The notes under the pieces are model-generated. The model saw only the letters and a list, made by a program, of their open reading frames with translations, searched no databases and was not told the origin of the DNA. DNA of 64,000 nucleotides from Elusimicrobia bacterium RIFOXYA2_FULL_47_53 (lineage in GTDB: Bacteria; Elusimicrobiota; Endomicrobiia; Endomicrobiales; XYA2-FULL-47-53): assembly GCA_001800315.1 (NCBI GenBank), contig MGVE01000007.1:1-64000 (forward strand), given 5' to 3'. This document shows positions 8,692 to 17,991 of the stretch, piece after piece. The number at the start of each line of letters is the position of its first letter. The stretch's first letter is position 1. The translations under genes were made by a program, and so were the position numbers.

Positions 8692-11600
8692 TATTTTTTC
8701 TCCTTCTGGAATATTCTGTCAGCACCAACGCTGTATATTATGCCTTGAATAGAATTCCAAGCTGTGCGTGTATAGCCATACCCGTGGCTTACATAACGAC
8801 CGGTTGACTTACCATAATAACCTAAGCCATTAGCTGTCGTCTTTACACCTACAGCGCCGATATTGGCAGTGCCTATGTCAAGAGCAATACCACCTACACT
8901 AACCATACCCTTAATGAAGTTTCTATTTCCACCACCCAGTGCCCCTGCACCCAAGTAACACCCAGCAGCCAATGCATCACCACCTGATGCAATTAAACCG
9001 ACGCCTTCGCTTGCTACCGCACCTGCTGGGCCGCCAAACATTGCAGCACCTGCACCAACTACATTCAATTTCAGTGTTACATCCGAAAGACTATCACCTG
9101 TACTTTCCAACCATTCCGCCGCATTTGCCGCATATCTCTCTGCTTCTGAAACAGTATCTCCAGTTCCTGCCTCAGCGAGATAATTTGCCGTTGGTGAAAT
9201 ATCAGTTGATAACGCACAATTTCCGTTGCTGTCTGTCGGAATTGGTGTTGGATAATTATTATTCACGCCGCTATTATTGCCACCCCCTCCACCGAAAGGC
9301 ACATTGACTACTGGCTGCGGAGGAATGTCTACATTAATATGATTCCGGTCAAAGAAGTCTTTCAGTGTCGCATTTGTCTTATCTACAAAAATCAACCAGT
9401 CTCTGTTTAAGGTGGGCAAATCTTTATTGAAAAAGTTTGTAACACCATCTACCATGTCGCCCCAAATGTCATGTCCCGTTGGATCTGTATATATTATTGG
9501 GTTGTTTAAGCAATAACTGTATCTGTTTAGGTTCTGTGGATTGTATGGATTAGATACAATCGTATCAGGTGTTATGAATGTCCCCAGAAGCGGATCATAG
9601 TACCTTGCATTGTAATAATACAACCCGGTTCCGCTGTCAAAGATCTGCCCCGTGTATTTCCGGCTCGCGCTGGTTCCACTGGTTTGATACATTGCTCCAT
9701 AAGGCGTGTATGTCGTTGTGCTTACTACATTCCCACTTCCGTCCGTCAGCAGGTTTGTGCTGCCAAGGTGGTCGCTGTGAAAGTAGTTAAGTTCCCCTGT
9801 GTTCTTCTTTGTTGCTATCAGTTTCCCGTTTGCGTATATGTTCTTTGTTGCGTTGCCGCCGGTTTTCTCATATACCGTTCCTATATAAACCGAGATTGCT
9901 TCACTCCCGTTCGCAATGACGCGCTTCTTTACACGCTGGCCGCTGTAGTCATAGGTGTAATCCTCGCTTGTCCCATCGGCATTTACTACCTTTATCGGCC
10001 GGTTCTCGTAATCGTACTTTATCCACCGGTTATTGCTTATTACATGGTTCCCGTTGCTGTCTTTCAATGGCACATACCCGTATTGCGCAAGCGTCGCCTG
10101 TATCTCGGCTACATCGCTCAGCGCAGTCACTTGCGGGAGCGTCAGTTTGGCTGGCGGGGCTGTCTCATCGCCGCCGGGATACTGCATATACCCAAGCGGG
10201 CAGGCGCTCCATAACGCGTTATTCCCGCATATATCGCCTGCATACCCGAAACTTGCTATGCTTGTTCCTGATGCGCTTGCTGATACCGCCTGCTCGCCTA
10301 TGGTATCGGCGCTGCTTATACCGCTTGTTGATACGCTTACACAAGCCGATAGCCCCATCAGCGGCTTTGGCTCGGCTGTTATAGCCTCTATGCTATCATA
10401 TATGCTTATCTGCTCCTGCGGGTTCCACACAGAACCTGCTCCTTTACTGTCTTGCACACTTACCCTTATTGTGTAGCTACCGCTGTTTGCCCAGCTGTGG
10501 CTTGAGGTTACAACTGTCCCGTTGGCAAGATATGTTGTCGTGGTATACTCGGTCCCGTCACCCCAGTCCACTATATACCTTATATCGTCCCCGTCAAGAT
10601 CCCACCCCTGCAATGTGAAATTATACAGCGTTGTCTTGTTTCCCGCAGCGGGGCCCAGGGGCGTCAGAGGCTCGTTAGGCGCAAAGTTGGGTACCGCCGC
10701 GTATCGCGCGCTTACCTCGCTGTCTGACAGCGCTCGCGGATAGACTATTACTTCGTCCGCCAGGCCCAAATACGAATACCCTATTAGAAGATTCTCCCCG
10801 GGGCTTCGCACTATTGACCCGCTCGCGGCTACGGAACTTATCAAAACACCGTTGACATATATTTTAACATTTGCGCCGTCATATGTCATCACATAGTGTT
10901 TCCAGACATCAATTGTCCCGGGAATATCAGCTGATATGCTCTTTATCCCTGTATTCAGGTTCAGATATCCCTGAACGCTGGTATCCGTAATTTTAGGGAA
11001 CTTGTACGAACCTTCCTTTGATACGACATAGCCGCCGGTCATGGTTTTAGGGCGGGCCCATAATTCCACCGTAAGTTCTGTCTGGGGATTAAGTATTTCC
11101 CTGTTATCAACCGCTACGACAGCGCCGCTGCCAAAGCTCAGGCCCTGCCCTACCCTTCCGTTTGCCCGCTCCGCTCCGTATATCTGTCCGGATAATCCAT
11201 TTACATTATCCAACGCTATTTCGCCGGAGGGCTCTTCAAAACCCCACGCGCCGGCCATAGCCTTGGTGTCCGGATTATAAATAATATTTCCAACGGAATC
11301 GTATTCGTATATCTTTATTCCATACGCTCCGTTGGCATTTACCAACCTGCTTAAATCGTCATAGGCGAAGTTCTGCGCCTGGGCCGGGTCCGCACAGTTG
11401 ATTTCTGTGATGTTTCCAACCGAATCATAAGTATATGCCAGGTTCTGCAGAGCGCCGCCATTGGTTTTAAGCGTGCCAAGCCTTTGGGTCAGCGGGTTGT
11501 AAGTATAATCCGTAAAAACATTGTTTCCGTAGGTGGTTTTCAGCAGTTTGCCGTGCAGCGCAGTATCGTAATCAAATGTCGCGTATTTGAGCGTTCCGGC

Positions 11601-14600
11601 TTCATCGTTGGCAGCGCTTCTCAGAGCTGCGCCGTCATACGCGAAGTAAACCCTGTCGTTGTCAGGATATGCCAGCGAAAGCTCCCTGCCAAGCCCGTCA
11701 TAGGTATTGCTTGTCACATACACACCGCCGTCAATTACGCGTTTTTTGCTTATATTGCGCCCGGCTTTGTCGTAAAAGAACTCAGTTGAACCAGACAAAT
11801 CATTAACCTTCGTAAGGCGGCCGGCGGAATATCCGTATCCCGGCGCGTCATAGCCATATATTATGTTCTTCTGGTCGGGATATGTCTTTGATATTACCCT
11901 GTTAAGCCTGTCATAAGTCATGGTTGAAATTTGCAGATTGGCATCCATCTGGCTTATAAGATTGCCGTTTAAATCATAGGAGTAATACCACGAACCCATC
12001 TTTGGGTCGTTCATTGATATTTTCCTGCCAAGCGGATCATAGAAAATTGTTGTCTCGTCGCCCTGATTGTTCGTGATTTTCTTTAGATTATCAAGCGCGT
12101 CGTATTCGTATTTTGTGGTATATATATCACTGTTGTTGTGTTCATGCACTTCTAAAATTCTGCCGTAACCGTCTTTTATATAGTCTTTAACCACTCCGTT
12201 CTGGTCGGTAACAGACTCGTCCCATCCGTTGTAAGCTCTGACAATATATGTATTGTCAGGGTATGTAATGCCGGTTACCCTGCCATGATCGTCATATACC
12301 GTTATGGTGCATGGTTTTGTTGCAACAGGTGTCACATAATTATTTGAAGTGTCCACAAGGTAAGGCAGATATGACTGCTCCACAAGGCCCCTGCTATTAT
12401 ATGTCACATGGCCGGAAAGCATTCTTTTGCCATAGGTGGTGTCGGAAAGCGTTTGTATTTTCCTGCCAAGCCCGTCATAAAACGAGTAGCTCTCAAGCAT
12501 TTCACTTGCGCCGGGTTTTATGCGTTGTTTCACAACCGATACCGATGGAAAAGTATTTAAATTATAACCATAGACAAGCGTCGGATACTCTGCCGAATCT
12601 TCGGGTCCGACAACCATTAATATCCTTCCGAATATATCAGTATCACTATAAGTGTTAGTTGTTACAAGGCCGTTGTAATCCGTATTCGTCAATACCTGTC
12701 CTACTTCATTATATGTGTACAATTCGGTATGGCCGAGGCTGCTTGTCACCGAAGAGACAAACTGATTAAACGCATTGTCATACACCTTCTGAATCCTGTT
12801 GCCTTCCACGCCGCCGGTAGCGTTCCATTTCGCATCACATTCCTCAATAACATTTCCATAAGCGTCGTAAGAGAATGTTATAACCGGGTTATTTGTATTG
12901 TTGTTTGCCTCTTTCTTCGTCAGATTACCATTAACGGGACTATCTCCCTGCGATGTGCCGCCGTCATAATAATACCACTCCTCCGAAACAACCGTGCCGA
13001 TGCTGTCTTTCAACTGCCTGTGCCTGGGATATGCCAGCAGATGATTATTAATATTATAGGCGTATTCAATGACTTCAGTCTTTGACGGCGAAGCGTCAGG
13101 CGATGTGGTTTTACTAATGACATTTCCAAAAACATCATATCCATAAGTTTCGGTTATTGACCTGTTAGTTGTTCCATAAACACAGCTCTGCATAGAACTC
13201 AGTATCGGGAAATAAATCCCCGGAGCAAAGGAAGATTCCATGTAATTATAAGTATTAGTGACGGATGTTAGGGGATTATCAAGAGAATTATTGAGAACAT
13301 TAAACTTGTACTTCGTCTGATCGGCGATTCTGCCTTTGTAAATATTAATACCGTTTACGGTATTATCGTTTTGCAGAAAATGAGTTACAGTACAGTCAAT
13401 CGCCGTATTGTTTAATACATTTATACTGTATTCCTTTACAGTCCCGAAACCAAGAAACTCTTTTTTGTCATAGGGTTCTCTTATATATTTTCCGCCGCTG
13501 TATTCATACTTTTTTTTGAAATAATTATTATAGCCGTCGTTTGTGCTTACTGTCTTAACCAAATACATAGGAAACGGGATTTCCGCGTTTGCCGGCCTGT
13601 TTTCGTATTCAATGCTTGTTTGCCCGCCGAGTTCGTTTGTTATGCCGGTTATCAGATTCGGCTGGCCCGCGCTTGTAAGCCATACATACGCGTCCCGCGT
13701 GCCGGGGCCGGCCTGTGCCCTGAAAACATCGGCCGTTCCGTTGCCGTCAATATCAGCCAGTCTTACCCCTTCATCAACTGAATTGTTGTCATCAACCCTG
13801 TAAGCCAGCCTTGCTGAGGGAATCCAGCTGTCATCCTGATGCCAGCCGTTTCCTGTGTTAAGCCATGCCCCCTTCTGCACATATCCGGTGAAGCCGTAAT
13901 TCTTAACCAGGTCAACCATGCCATCGCCGTTTAAATCCGCAAACCTGACGCCTCTATCAGCGCCGTTTTCCACAAATGCCACGGGAGAAGTCCATGTAGT
14001 CGCGCTTGACCAACTGCCGTTACCGTTATTAATCCAGGCTCCGGAAGTATTATTCAGTATATCCGCCAAACCGTCGCCGTTTACATCAATAAACCTTACG
14101 CCGGAATCCTTAAAAAAATTGTCTGTAATCTCGCCAAGGCAAATACCGGAAGGAAGCCCCCATGTTTCTCTTAGCACCCAGCAGCTGCCGGTATTAGTCC
14201 AGATATTTGTTGTAATAATCCCGTTGGTTTTATAGGATTCTATTAAGTCCGGAAAACCGTCACCGTTAAGCTCAACAAATTGCACACCGCGCGCACTTGA
14301 AGACGAAACGCCATTACGGTAAACAAAATTGGTTGGCAGAACCCACGAGGAAGAAACCCAGTTATTGGTATTATTTAATCGTACCTGCGAAATGCTGTAT
14401 CCGACCAATCCGGCCATTCCCTGCACCATGTCCACAAGCCCGTCATTATCTACATCCGCAAATCTTACACCTTCGTCTATAGCCGTATCCTCGTCATGTC
14501 CGTCAACAAGCCTTGCCGGGGGTATCCAGGTATCTGCCGAGCTCCAGCCGGAAAATGAATTCAGCCACGCTCCGCTACCGGTTATTTCCTTATTTTGCAC

Positions 14601-15764
14601 AATATCAGCCAAGCCGTCGCCGTTTACATCAATTAACTCAGCTCCCCGGTTTGTTGATCTTGTGTCGCTATTGCGGTAAACAAAGTTGTTTGGCGGAGGA
14701 TTATGATAGTTATTAACTATATCCGCCCCTTTATCATTCGCGCTCCAGGTAAAATATGTGCTTTCATAGGTTACACCGTCCCGCGCGTATCTTTTTATCT
14801 CCATCAGCCGCGATCTATCAGCCTCGCTGAGCCCGTAAATAAATTCATATTTTCTTATTAGTACGGGATTGTTGGGGTCAACCGTGGAATATACATATAT
14901 GCAGTGAAGCCTTCTGGTGGAATCCTGGCATATACCTGAACGAAAGCTTGTAGTAATATCCGGCCTGTCGGCGCCTTCCACTTCAAATTTTATGGAATAT
15001 TTCGGATTTAAATCAACATTGCCATTGGCATCCTTGTGCCCCGTGTACTCTATCACATCGGAAGTAACCGGGGAAGTATTTATTATTGCCGGCGCAAGAT
15101 GAAGAATTGTGCTTGGATTTGTGCTGTAATTGTTATATGAATTATATCTTACAAAGTTGCCGTTTGTGTCCTTTACTTCTGCCAACGCCCAATGAAAATA
15201 CCTGTATCCGCTATCAGCCTGCTTCCCGACAAAACCCTGGAAATAATACTGCTTACCGGACTTGTCGTATGCTGTCCATTCTTTCGCGCCGTCGGCTGTA
15301 GTGTAACGGCAGATGAATTTTGTGAAGCTTGAATCTGTCTGCGACCTGTATTCTATAAATGAGCTGAGGCTGTCTGTCTGGATAATACCTACCTCCACCA
15401 GTTCCTGGCTTTGTCCGTTTAAAGTATATTCAAAAGTATCAACAGATCCATTAGTCGTGTCATTGTAGCTCGGCACGCCCAGCTTCGTGCTTCTGTGTAT
15501 TGAACCAAGGCTTAAATCCCAGCCAATACCTACCCACCCATTCCCGGCCTGAGAATTATATACAAGCCTTATATTCGGCTGAAGCCCGTTTCTCCCGGCG
15601 GGAACTTCTATTGGATATTCATAGGTAAAGGCCCCGGTGTAGAGCCCGACACTCGCCGAACCAACAGGAGTGAGGTTTCCGGGATTTGTTCCGGACATCT
15701 CAATAGAATACAATTTACTTGCAAGCAACAGCGCGAGAACGGACAGCAATGCCGCTTTTCTCAT
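8691..15764 (-). CDS. SpvB/YD-repeat/RHS giant protein, copy B (complete)
   Basis: 2357 residues. A signal peptide is followed by an SpvB/TcdB-type domain (residues ~25-330), FG-GAP-like units (~370-690; GVRFADVNGDG.VD), YD repeats (~850-1480), a LamG-like domain (~1500-1680), a PKD-like domain (~1695-1790; VDWGDGTEY), more YD repeats, and the RHS-associated core (YYNARYYDPLLGTFITPDT, LNRYSYCLNNP, ending DPTGHD near 2095). After the core comes a ~260-residue tip with a GGGGG linker and a long Gly/Ala-rich hydrophobic stretch from ~2240 (GAGAAMFGGPAGAVASEGVG). The tip matches no toxin family I know. An AGGGGTG SD precedes the start, 42 nt after the partner gene. YD shells normally encapsulate or present the C-terminal cargo; that this one is toxic is inference. 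Confidence 0.93.
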   Translation of the reverse strand: MRKAALLSVLALLLASKLYSIEMSGTNPGNLTPVGSASVGLYTGAFTYEYPIEVPAGRNGLQPNIRLVYNSQAGNGWVGIGWDLSLGSIHRSTKLGVPSYNDTTNGSVDTFEYTLNGQSQELVEVGIIQTDSLSSFIEYRSQTDSSFTKFICRYTTADGAKEWTAYDKSGKQYYFQGFVGKQADSGYRYFHWALAEVKDTNGNFVRYNSYNNYSTNPSTILHLAPAIINTSPVTSDVIEYTGHKDANGNVDLNPKYSIKFEVEGADRPDITTSFRSGICQDSTRRLHCIYVYSTVDPNNPVLIRKYEFIYGLSEADRSRLMEIKRYARDGVTYESTYFTWSANDKGADIVNNYHNPPPNNFVYRNSDTRSTNRGAELIDVNGDGLADIVQNKEITGSGAWLNSFSGWSSADTWIPPARLVDGHDEDTAIDEGVRFADVDNDGLVDMVQGMAGLVGYSISQVRLNNTNNWVSSSWVLPTNFVYRNGVSSSSARGVQFVELNGDGFPDLIESYKTNGIITTNIWTNTGSCWVLRETWGLPSGICLGEITDNFFKDSGVRFIDVNGDGLADILNNTSGAWINNGNGSWSSATTWTSPVAFVENGADRGVRFADLNGDGMVDLVKNYGFTGYVQKGAWLNTGNGWHQDDSWIPSARLAYRVDDNNSVDEGVRLADIDGNGTADVFRAQAGPGTRDAYVWLTSAGQPNLITGITNELGGQTSIEYENRPANAEIPFPMYLVKTVSTNDGYNNYFKKKYEYSGGKYIREPYDKKEFLGFGTVKEYSINVLNNTAIDCTVTHFLQNDNTVNGINIYKGRIADQTKYKFNVLNNSLDNPLTSVTNTYNYMESSFAPGIYFPILSSMQSCVYGTTNRSITETYGYDVFGNVISKTTSPDASPSKTEVIEYAYNINNHLLAYPRHRQLKDSIGTVVSEEWYYYDGGTSQGDSPVNGNLTKKEANNNTNNPVITFSYDAYGNVIEECDAKWNATGGVEGNRIQKVYDNAFNQFVSSVTSSLGHTELYTYNEVGQVLTNTDYNGLVTTNTYSDTDIFGRILMVVGPEDSAEYPTLVYGYNLNTFPSVSVVKQRIKPGASEMLESYSFYDGLGRKIQTLSDTTYGKRMLSGHVTYNSRGLVEQSYLPYLVDTSNNYVTPVATKPCTITVYDDHGRVTGITYPDNTYIVRAYNGWDESVTDQNGVVKDYIKDGYGRILEVHEHNNSDIYTTKYEYDALDNLKKITNNQGDETTIFYDPLGRKISMNDPKMGSWYYSYDLNGNLISQMDANLQISTMTYDRLNRVISKTYPDQKNIIYGYDAPGYGYSAGRLTKVNDLSGSTEFFYDKAGRNISKKRVIDGGVYVTSNTYDGLGRELSLAYPDNDRVYFAYDGAALRSAANDEAGTLKYATFDYDTALHGKLLKTTYGNNVFTDYTYNPLTQRLGTLKTNGGALQNLAYTYDSVGNITEINCADPAQAQNFAYDDLSRLVNANGAYGIKIYEYDSVGNIIYNPDTKAMAGAWGFEEPSGEIALDNVNGLSGQIYGAERANGRVGQGLSFGSGAVVAVDNREILNPQTELTVELWARPKTMTGGYVVSKEGSYKFPKITDTSVQGYLNLNTGIKSISADIPGTIDVWKHYVMTYDGANVKIYVNGVLISSVAASGSIVRSPGENLLIGYSYLGLADEVIVYPRALSDSEVSARYAAVPNFAPNEPLTPLGPAAGNKTTLYNFTLQGWDLDGDDIRYIVDWGDGTEYTTTTYLANGTVVTSSHSWANSGSYTIRVSVQDSKGAGSVWNPQEQISIYDSIEAITAEPKPLMGLSACVSVSTSGISSADTIGEQAVSASASGTSIASFGYAGDICGNNALWSACPLGYMQYPGGDETAPPAKLTLPQVTALSDVAEIQATLAQYGYVPLKDSNGNHVISNNRWIKYDYENRPIKVVNADGTSEDYTYDYSGQRVKKRVIANGSEAISVYIGTVYEKTGGNATKNIYANGKLIATKKNTGELNYFHSDHLGSTNLLTDGSGNVVSTTTYTPYGAMYQTSGTSASRKYTGQIFDSGTGLYYYNARYYDPLLGTFITPDTIVSNPYNPQNLNRYSYCLNNPIIYTDPTGHDIWGDMVDGVTNFFNKDLPTLNRDWLIFVDKTNATLKDFFDRNHINVDIPPQPVVNVPFGGGGGNNSGVNNNYPTPIPTDSNGNCALSTDISPTANYLAEAGTGDTVSEAERYAANAAEWLESTGDSLSDVTLKLNVVGAGAAMFGGPAGAVASEGVGLIASGGDALAAGCYLGAGALGGGNRNFIKGMVSVGGIALDIGTANIGAVGVKTTANGLGYYGKSTGRYVSHGYGYTRTAWNSIQGIIYSVGADRIFQKEKK

Positions 15765-15806
15765 GAATTCACCCCTATTATTTATATCCTTCCTCTAAAA
15801 CCAGCG

Positions 15807-16880
15807 TTACTTATTTATTTGGGTTTTCAACAACTCAATTTCAGCTTTTAACGCAGCAATCTCTTGCTCGGCTGACAATAATCTCGCCTCGGCACCGTCC
15901 GCCCAAATACATGTTCCTATCGCAATCTTTGATATATCCTTTGAATATTTTTCTAACTCCGCATCAGCTTCTGCCGATGTTCTAAATTCATTTAATTTTA
16001 AGGTTCCGGTTGACAAACTAACTGCGGGGAGTCCATCATATGGCTTCAATGGTTTTTTTGCATCAATTAAAGCCCAATCCAAATAATCCTTTTTAGTTAA
16101 CTCCGGCTTATCTTTAAATCTCTCATCTTTCCTAATATTAGGAGAAGTGGTTGTAAATCCCCCTGAAGCATAAAACTGTCCATTTTGCCTAAATTGATGA
16201 CGCATAATCCCGCCAGTATATACATCAATATAATTACCTGCCGGTAAATTACCTTGAACAAAATAAGTATCCCCTCCGCTATCAACATATAATTTCTTGC
16301 CGGATGGCACGGCAAATCCAGTAGGCCCGAAGTACACGGAGTCTTCTCCGCCACAAGTTATTTTAATATTATCACCACACCATTCGGTAATATAACTCGG
16401 ATGAGCAAGTGCCCCTCCATCCAAACTCAACTTTCTTGTAGGTGCTATACTCATATCGCCCAACACAGTCAGCGTCTGGCCAACATTAAAATCTCCCATG
16501 CTTCCGAGAGCATAAGGCGCAGAATTGAGTTTCTGCCGCGGTGTCATCTCGCTCTGGCCGTCAATGGAAATTCCAATATAATATTGCTTGTCAAAAGCAA
16601 AACCATCTAAACTGTTAGCTGATGAGGTCGCGAGCGCGACATTGTATAGCCCGGTGCTGCCAAGATCAACACCATAAGCGTCGGCCCATAGCGGAGAACC
16701 ACCTGACAGTGTATCGTAAAGCGTGAAGTATAGCGTATGGGTTCCTGTTATGGGATTGCCGGCATTATTTGTAAGCTTTCCCTGAACATTAATCTGCTTT
16801 ACCCCGGCAAATACTACAGACTGCATTAACAACAGCGCAACTAAAGATAGTACTACGCGATACAACTTTGACACACGCAT
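15807..16880 (-). CDS. Secreted partner protein of RHS copy B, degenerate S74-like C terminus
   Basis: 357 residues with a signal peptide (LVALLLMQSVVFAG). The first ~150 residues match the cassette 1 partner closely (VKQINVQGKLT, ITGTHTLYFTLYD, FDKQYYIGISIDGQSEMTPRQ, ALGSMGDFNVGQTL). The stem region is much shorter. The C terminus keeps an echo of the S74 start, K-D-E-R-F-K, but the cleavage serine is a lysine and the rest of the domain is not recognisable. It ends in a coiled coil (QEIAALKAEIELLKTQI) resembling the end of the cassette 1 partner. The SD is AGGAGGGAT. The gene precedes RHS copy B by 42 nt. The shared N-terminal domain, conserved only among these partners here, probably fixes them to the cell surface or to the RHS protein. 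Confidence 0.85.
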   Translation of the reverse strand: MRVSKLYRVVLSLVALLLMQSVVFAGVKQINVQGKLTNNAGNPITGTHTLYFTLYDTLSGGSPLWADAYGVDLGSTGLYNVALATSSANSLDGFAFDKQYYIGISIDGQSEMTPRQKLNSAPYALGSMGDFNVGQTLTVLGDMSIAPTRKLSLDGGALAHPSYITEWCGDNIKITCGGEDSVYFGPTGFAVPSGKKLYVDSGGDTYFVQGNLPAGNYIDVYTGGIMRHQFRQNGQFYASGGFTTTSPNIRKDERFKDKPELTKKDYLDWALIDAKKPLKPYDGLPAVSLSTGTLKLNEFRTSAEADAELEKYSKDISKIAIGTCIWADGAEARLLSAEQEIAALKAEIELLKTQINK

Positions 16881-16936
16881 TGATCCCTCCTGTTATTTTA
16901 GTTTTTATAGAAAACAATTTTAATTAAAAACAAAAA

Positions 16937-16962
16937 ATCACATTGAAAAATATCAATGTGAT
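16937..16962 (-). terminator. Intrinsic terminator of the sigma-factor operon
   Basis: Perfect 10-bp stem (ATCACATTGA / TCAATGTGAT) with a 6-nt loop. Read on the minus strand it is followed by TTTTTGTTTTT. It lies after the last small membrane gene (17152) and ahead of the cassette 2 partner (16880), so it separates the two transcription units. The 271 bp between 16881 and 17151 hold nothing else I recognise. Confidence 0.8.
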
Positions 16963-17151
16963 CGCATAAGTAATTCTATAATATTTTCGGCCCAAAGCAA
17001 GCCCATCATCCTCACGAATACCCCCACAGAAATTCTCGTGCCCCTAAGTATTCAATTCCGCATATTCCGGCATTGAATAATATCTTGCGTTTTTGATTAT
17101 ACTAAATACCTTTTGGGTTTGCAATACTGCGTACGAACTATTTAAAAACCT

Positions 17152-17376
17152 TCAATCTTTTATTCTTAACAGCGTAATTACACCAAAAAATATTAGTATA
17201 AATGGCAGACCGATACCACCGAAGTAAGCTACAAAGAAATATACTGCTACTTTCAAAAAGCTTTGCCACTGACTTGGCGGTACAAGGCCGCAGACATATG
17301 GCGCCAGCCTGAAAAACATTCCATAAAAAATACCCAACGCTGAGACGAAACAAGTAATAGGTATAATCCATTTCAT
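17152..17376 (-). CDS. Small membrane protein of unknown function
   Basis: 74 residues, nearly all hydrophobic: a first helix near residues 3-25, a short polar segment with PPSQWQSF, and a second helix or pair near 40-70. It ends in a basic tail (RIKD). A good SD (AGGAGGAAG) precedes the ATG. It is the last gene of the five-gene operon led by the sigma factor, 14 nt after the 99-residue membrane gene. I do not recognise the family. A holin-like or conjugation-channel subunit would fit its size, but nothing in the sequence decides this. Confidence 0.7.
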   Translation of the reverse strand: MKWIIPITCFVSALGIFYGMFFRLAPYVCGLVPPSQWQSFLKVAVYFFVAYFGGIGLPFILIFFGVITLLRIKD

Positions 17377-17390
17377 AAACTTCCTCCTAG

Positions 17391-17690
17391 TTAATTAATC
17401 TTGCCATTTATATTCGTAAGTGTCCTTACGAACAAATTCCTAACAACTTCTATACACAAAAACAGGCAAAGGCAATGCCATAACGGAATACGATGATATA
17501 TTTGCGGCAAGAAATAAAAGTATTTGCTTCCAATGCCAAAAACACTCCAAATCAGCCAAAATGGCAGTGAAAGAAGGCAGACAACAACCCAATTCGCAAA
17601 AATACTTGAAATTGATAGTAACACGCCAAGTACTTGAACGATTACTACTTTCATACCCGACTCAAATATATCATCGTTTCCGTATAACAT
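17391..17690 (-). CDS. Small membrane protein of unknown function
   Basis: 99 residues from the ATG at 17690, chosen because GGAGGGATC lies just upstream of it; an in-frame upstream ATG at 17705 lacks such a signal. Three hydrophobic segments are visible (KVVIVQVLGVLLSI, WVVVCLLSLPFWLIW, LWHCLCLFLCIEVV) with a short acidic N terminus. The family is not recognised. It sits 25 nt after the 77-residue gene and 14 nt before the 74-residue membrane gene, so the two membrane proteins are probably made together. Confidence 0.65.
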   Translation of the reverse strand: MLYGNDDIFESGMKVVIVQVLGVLLSISSIFANWVVVCLLSLPFWLIWSVFGIGSKYFYFLPQIYHRIPLWHCLCLFLCIEVVRNLFVRTLTNINGKIN

Positions 17691-17715
17691 AAGAGATCCC
17701 TCCATTTAATAAACT

Positions 17716-17949
17716 TTATGCGACTTTGCTATGAGCAAATCTTTTGTACCTATTTTCGATAGGTTTTACTATCCCATTTTTTAAGATAGTCATCACTCCA
17801 CTGTTTAGAGCATCCGTAAGCGCAAGTTTCGCCAGCTCAACATCTAATCCTGAGTCACTCGCAGAACCACTCACGCGTATATCAATACTCCGGCCATCCA
17901 GTAGATTTATGTGCTTAGTTACAGACATTTCTTTAACATTTGTATCCAT
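17716..17949 (-). CDS. Small soluble protein of unknown function
   Basis: 77 residues from the ATG at 17949, selected by a near-perfect SD (AAAGGAGGTGATC) rather than the in-frame upstream start. The sequence (VTKHINLLDGRSIDIRVSGS, LDVELAKLALTDALNSGVM) has no membrane segment and ends in a basic helix (RYKRFAHSKVA). It is third in the sigma-led operon. No family is recognised. Confidence 0.65.
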   Translation of the reverse strand: MDTNVKEMSVTKHINLLDGRSIDIRVSGSASDSGLDVELAKLALTDALNSGVMTILKNGIVKPIENRYKRFAHSKVA

Positions 17950-17991
17950 TGGGATCACCTCCTTTGAGCTTACGCTCATGAAATATACGGC

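Noticed and set aside
9684-10476. Several long plus-strand frames opposite RHS copy B, repeated at 3-413
   Set aside because: They are antisense shadows of the conserved RHS core; their similarity to each other follows from the similarity of the two RHS copies.
17152-17690. Small membrane pair considered as VirB2/VirB3 conjugation subunits or a holin pair
   Set aside because: Only size and hydrophobicity agree; no conjugation ATPase, relaxase, endolysin or phage structural genes are in the window.
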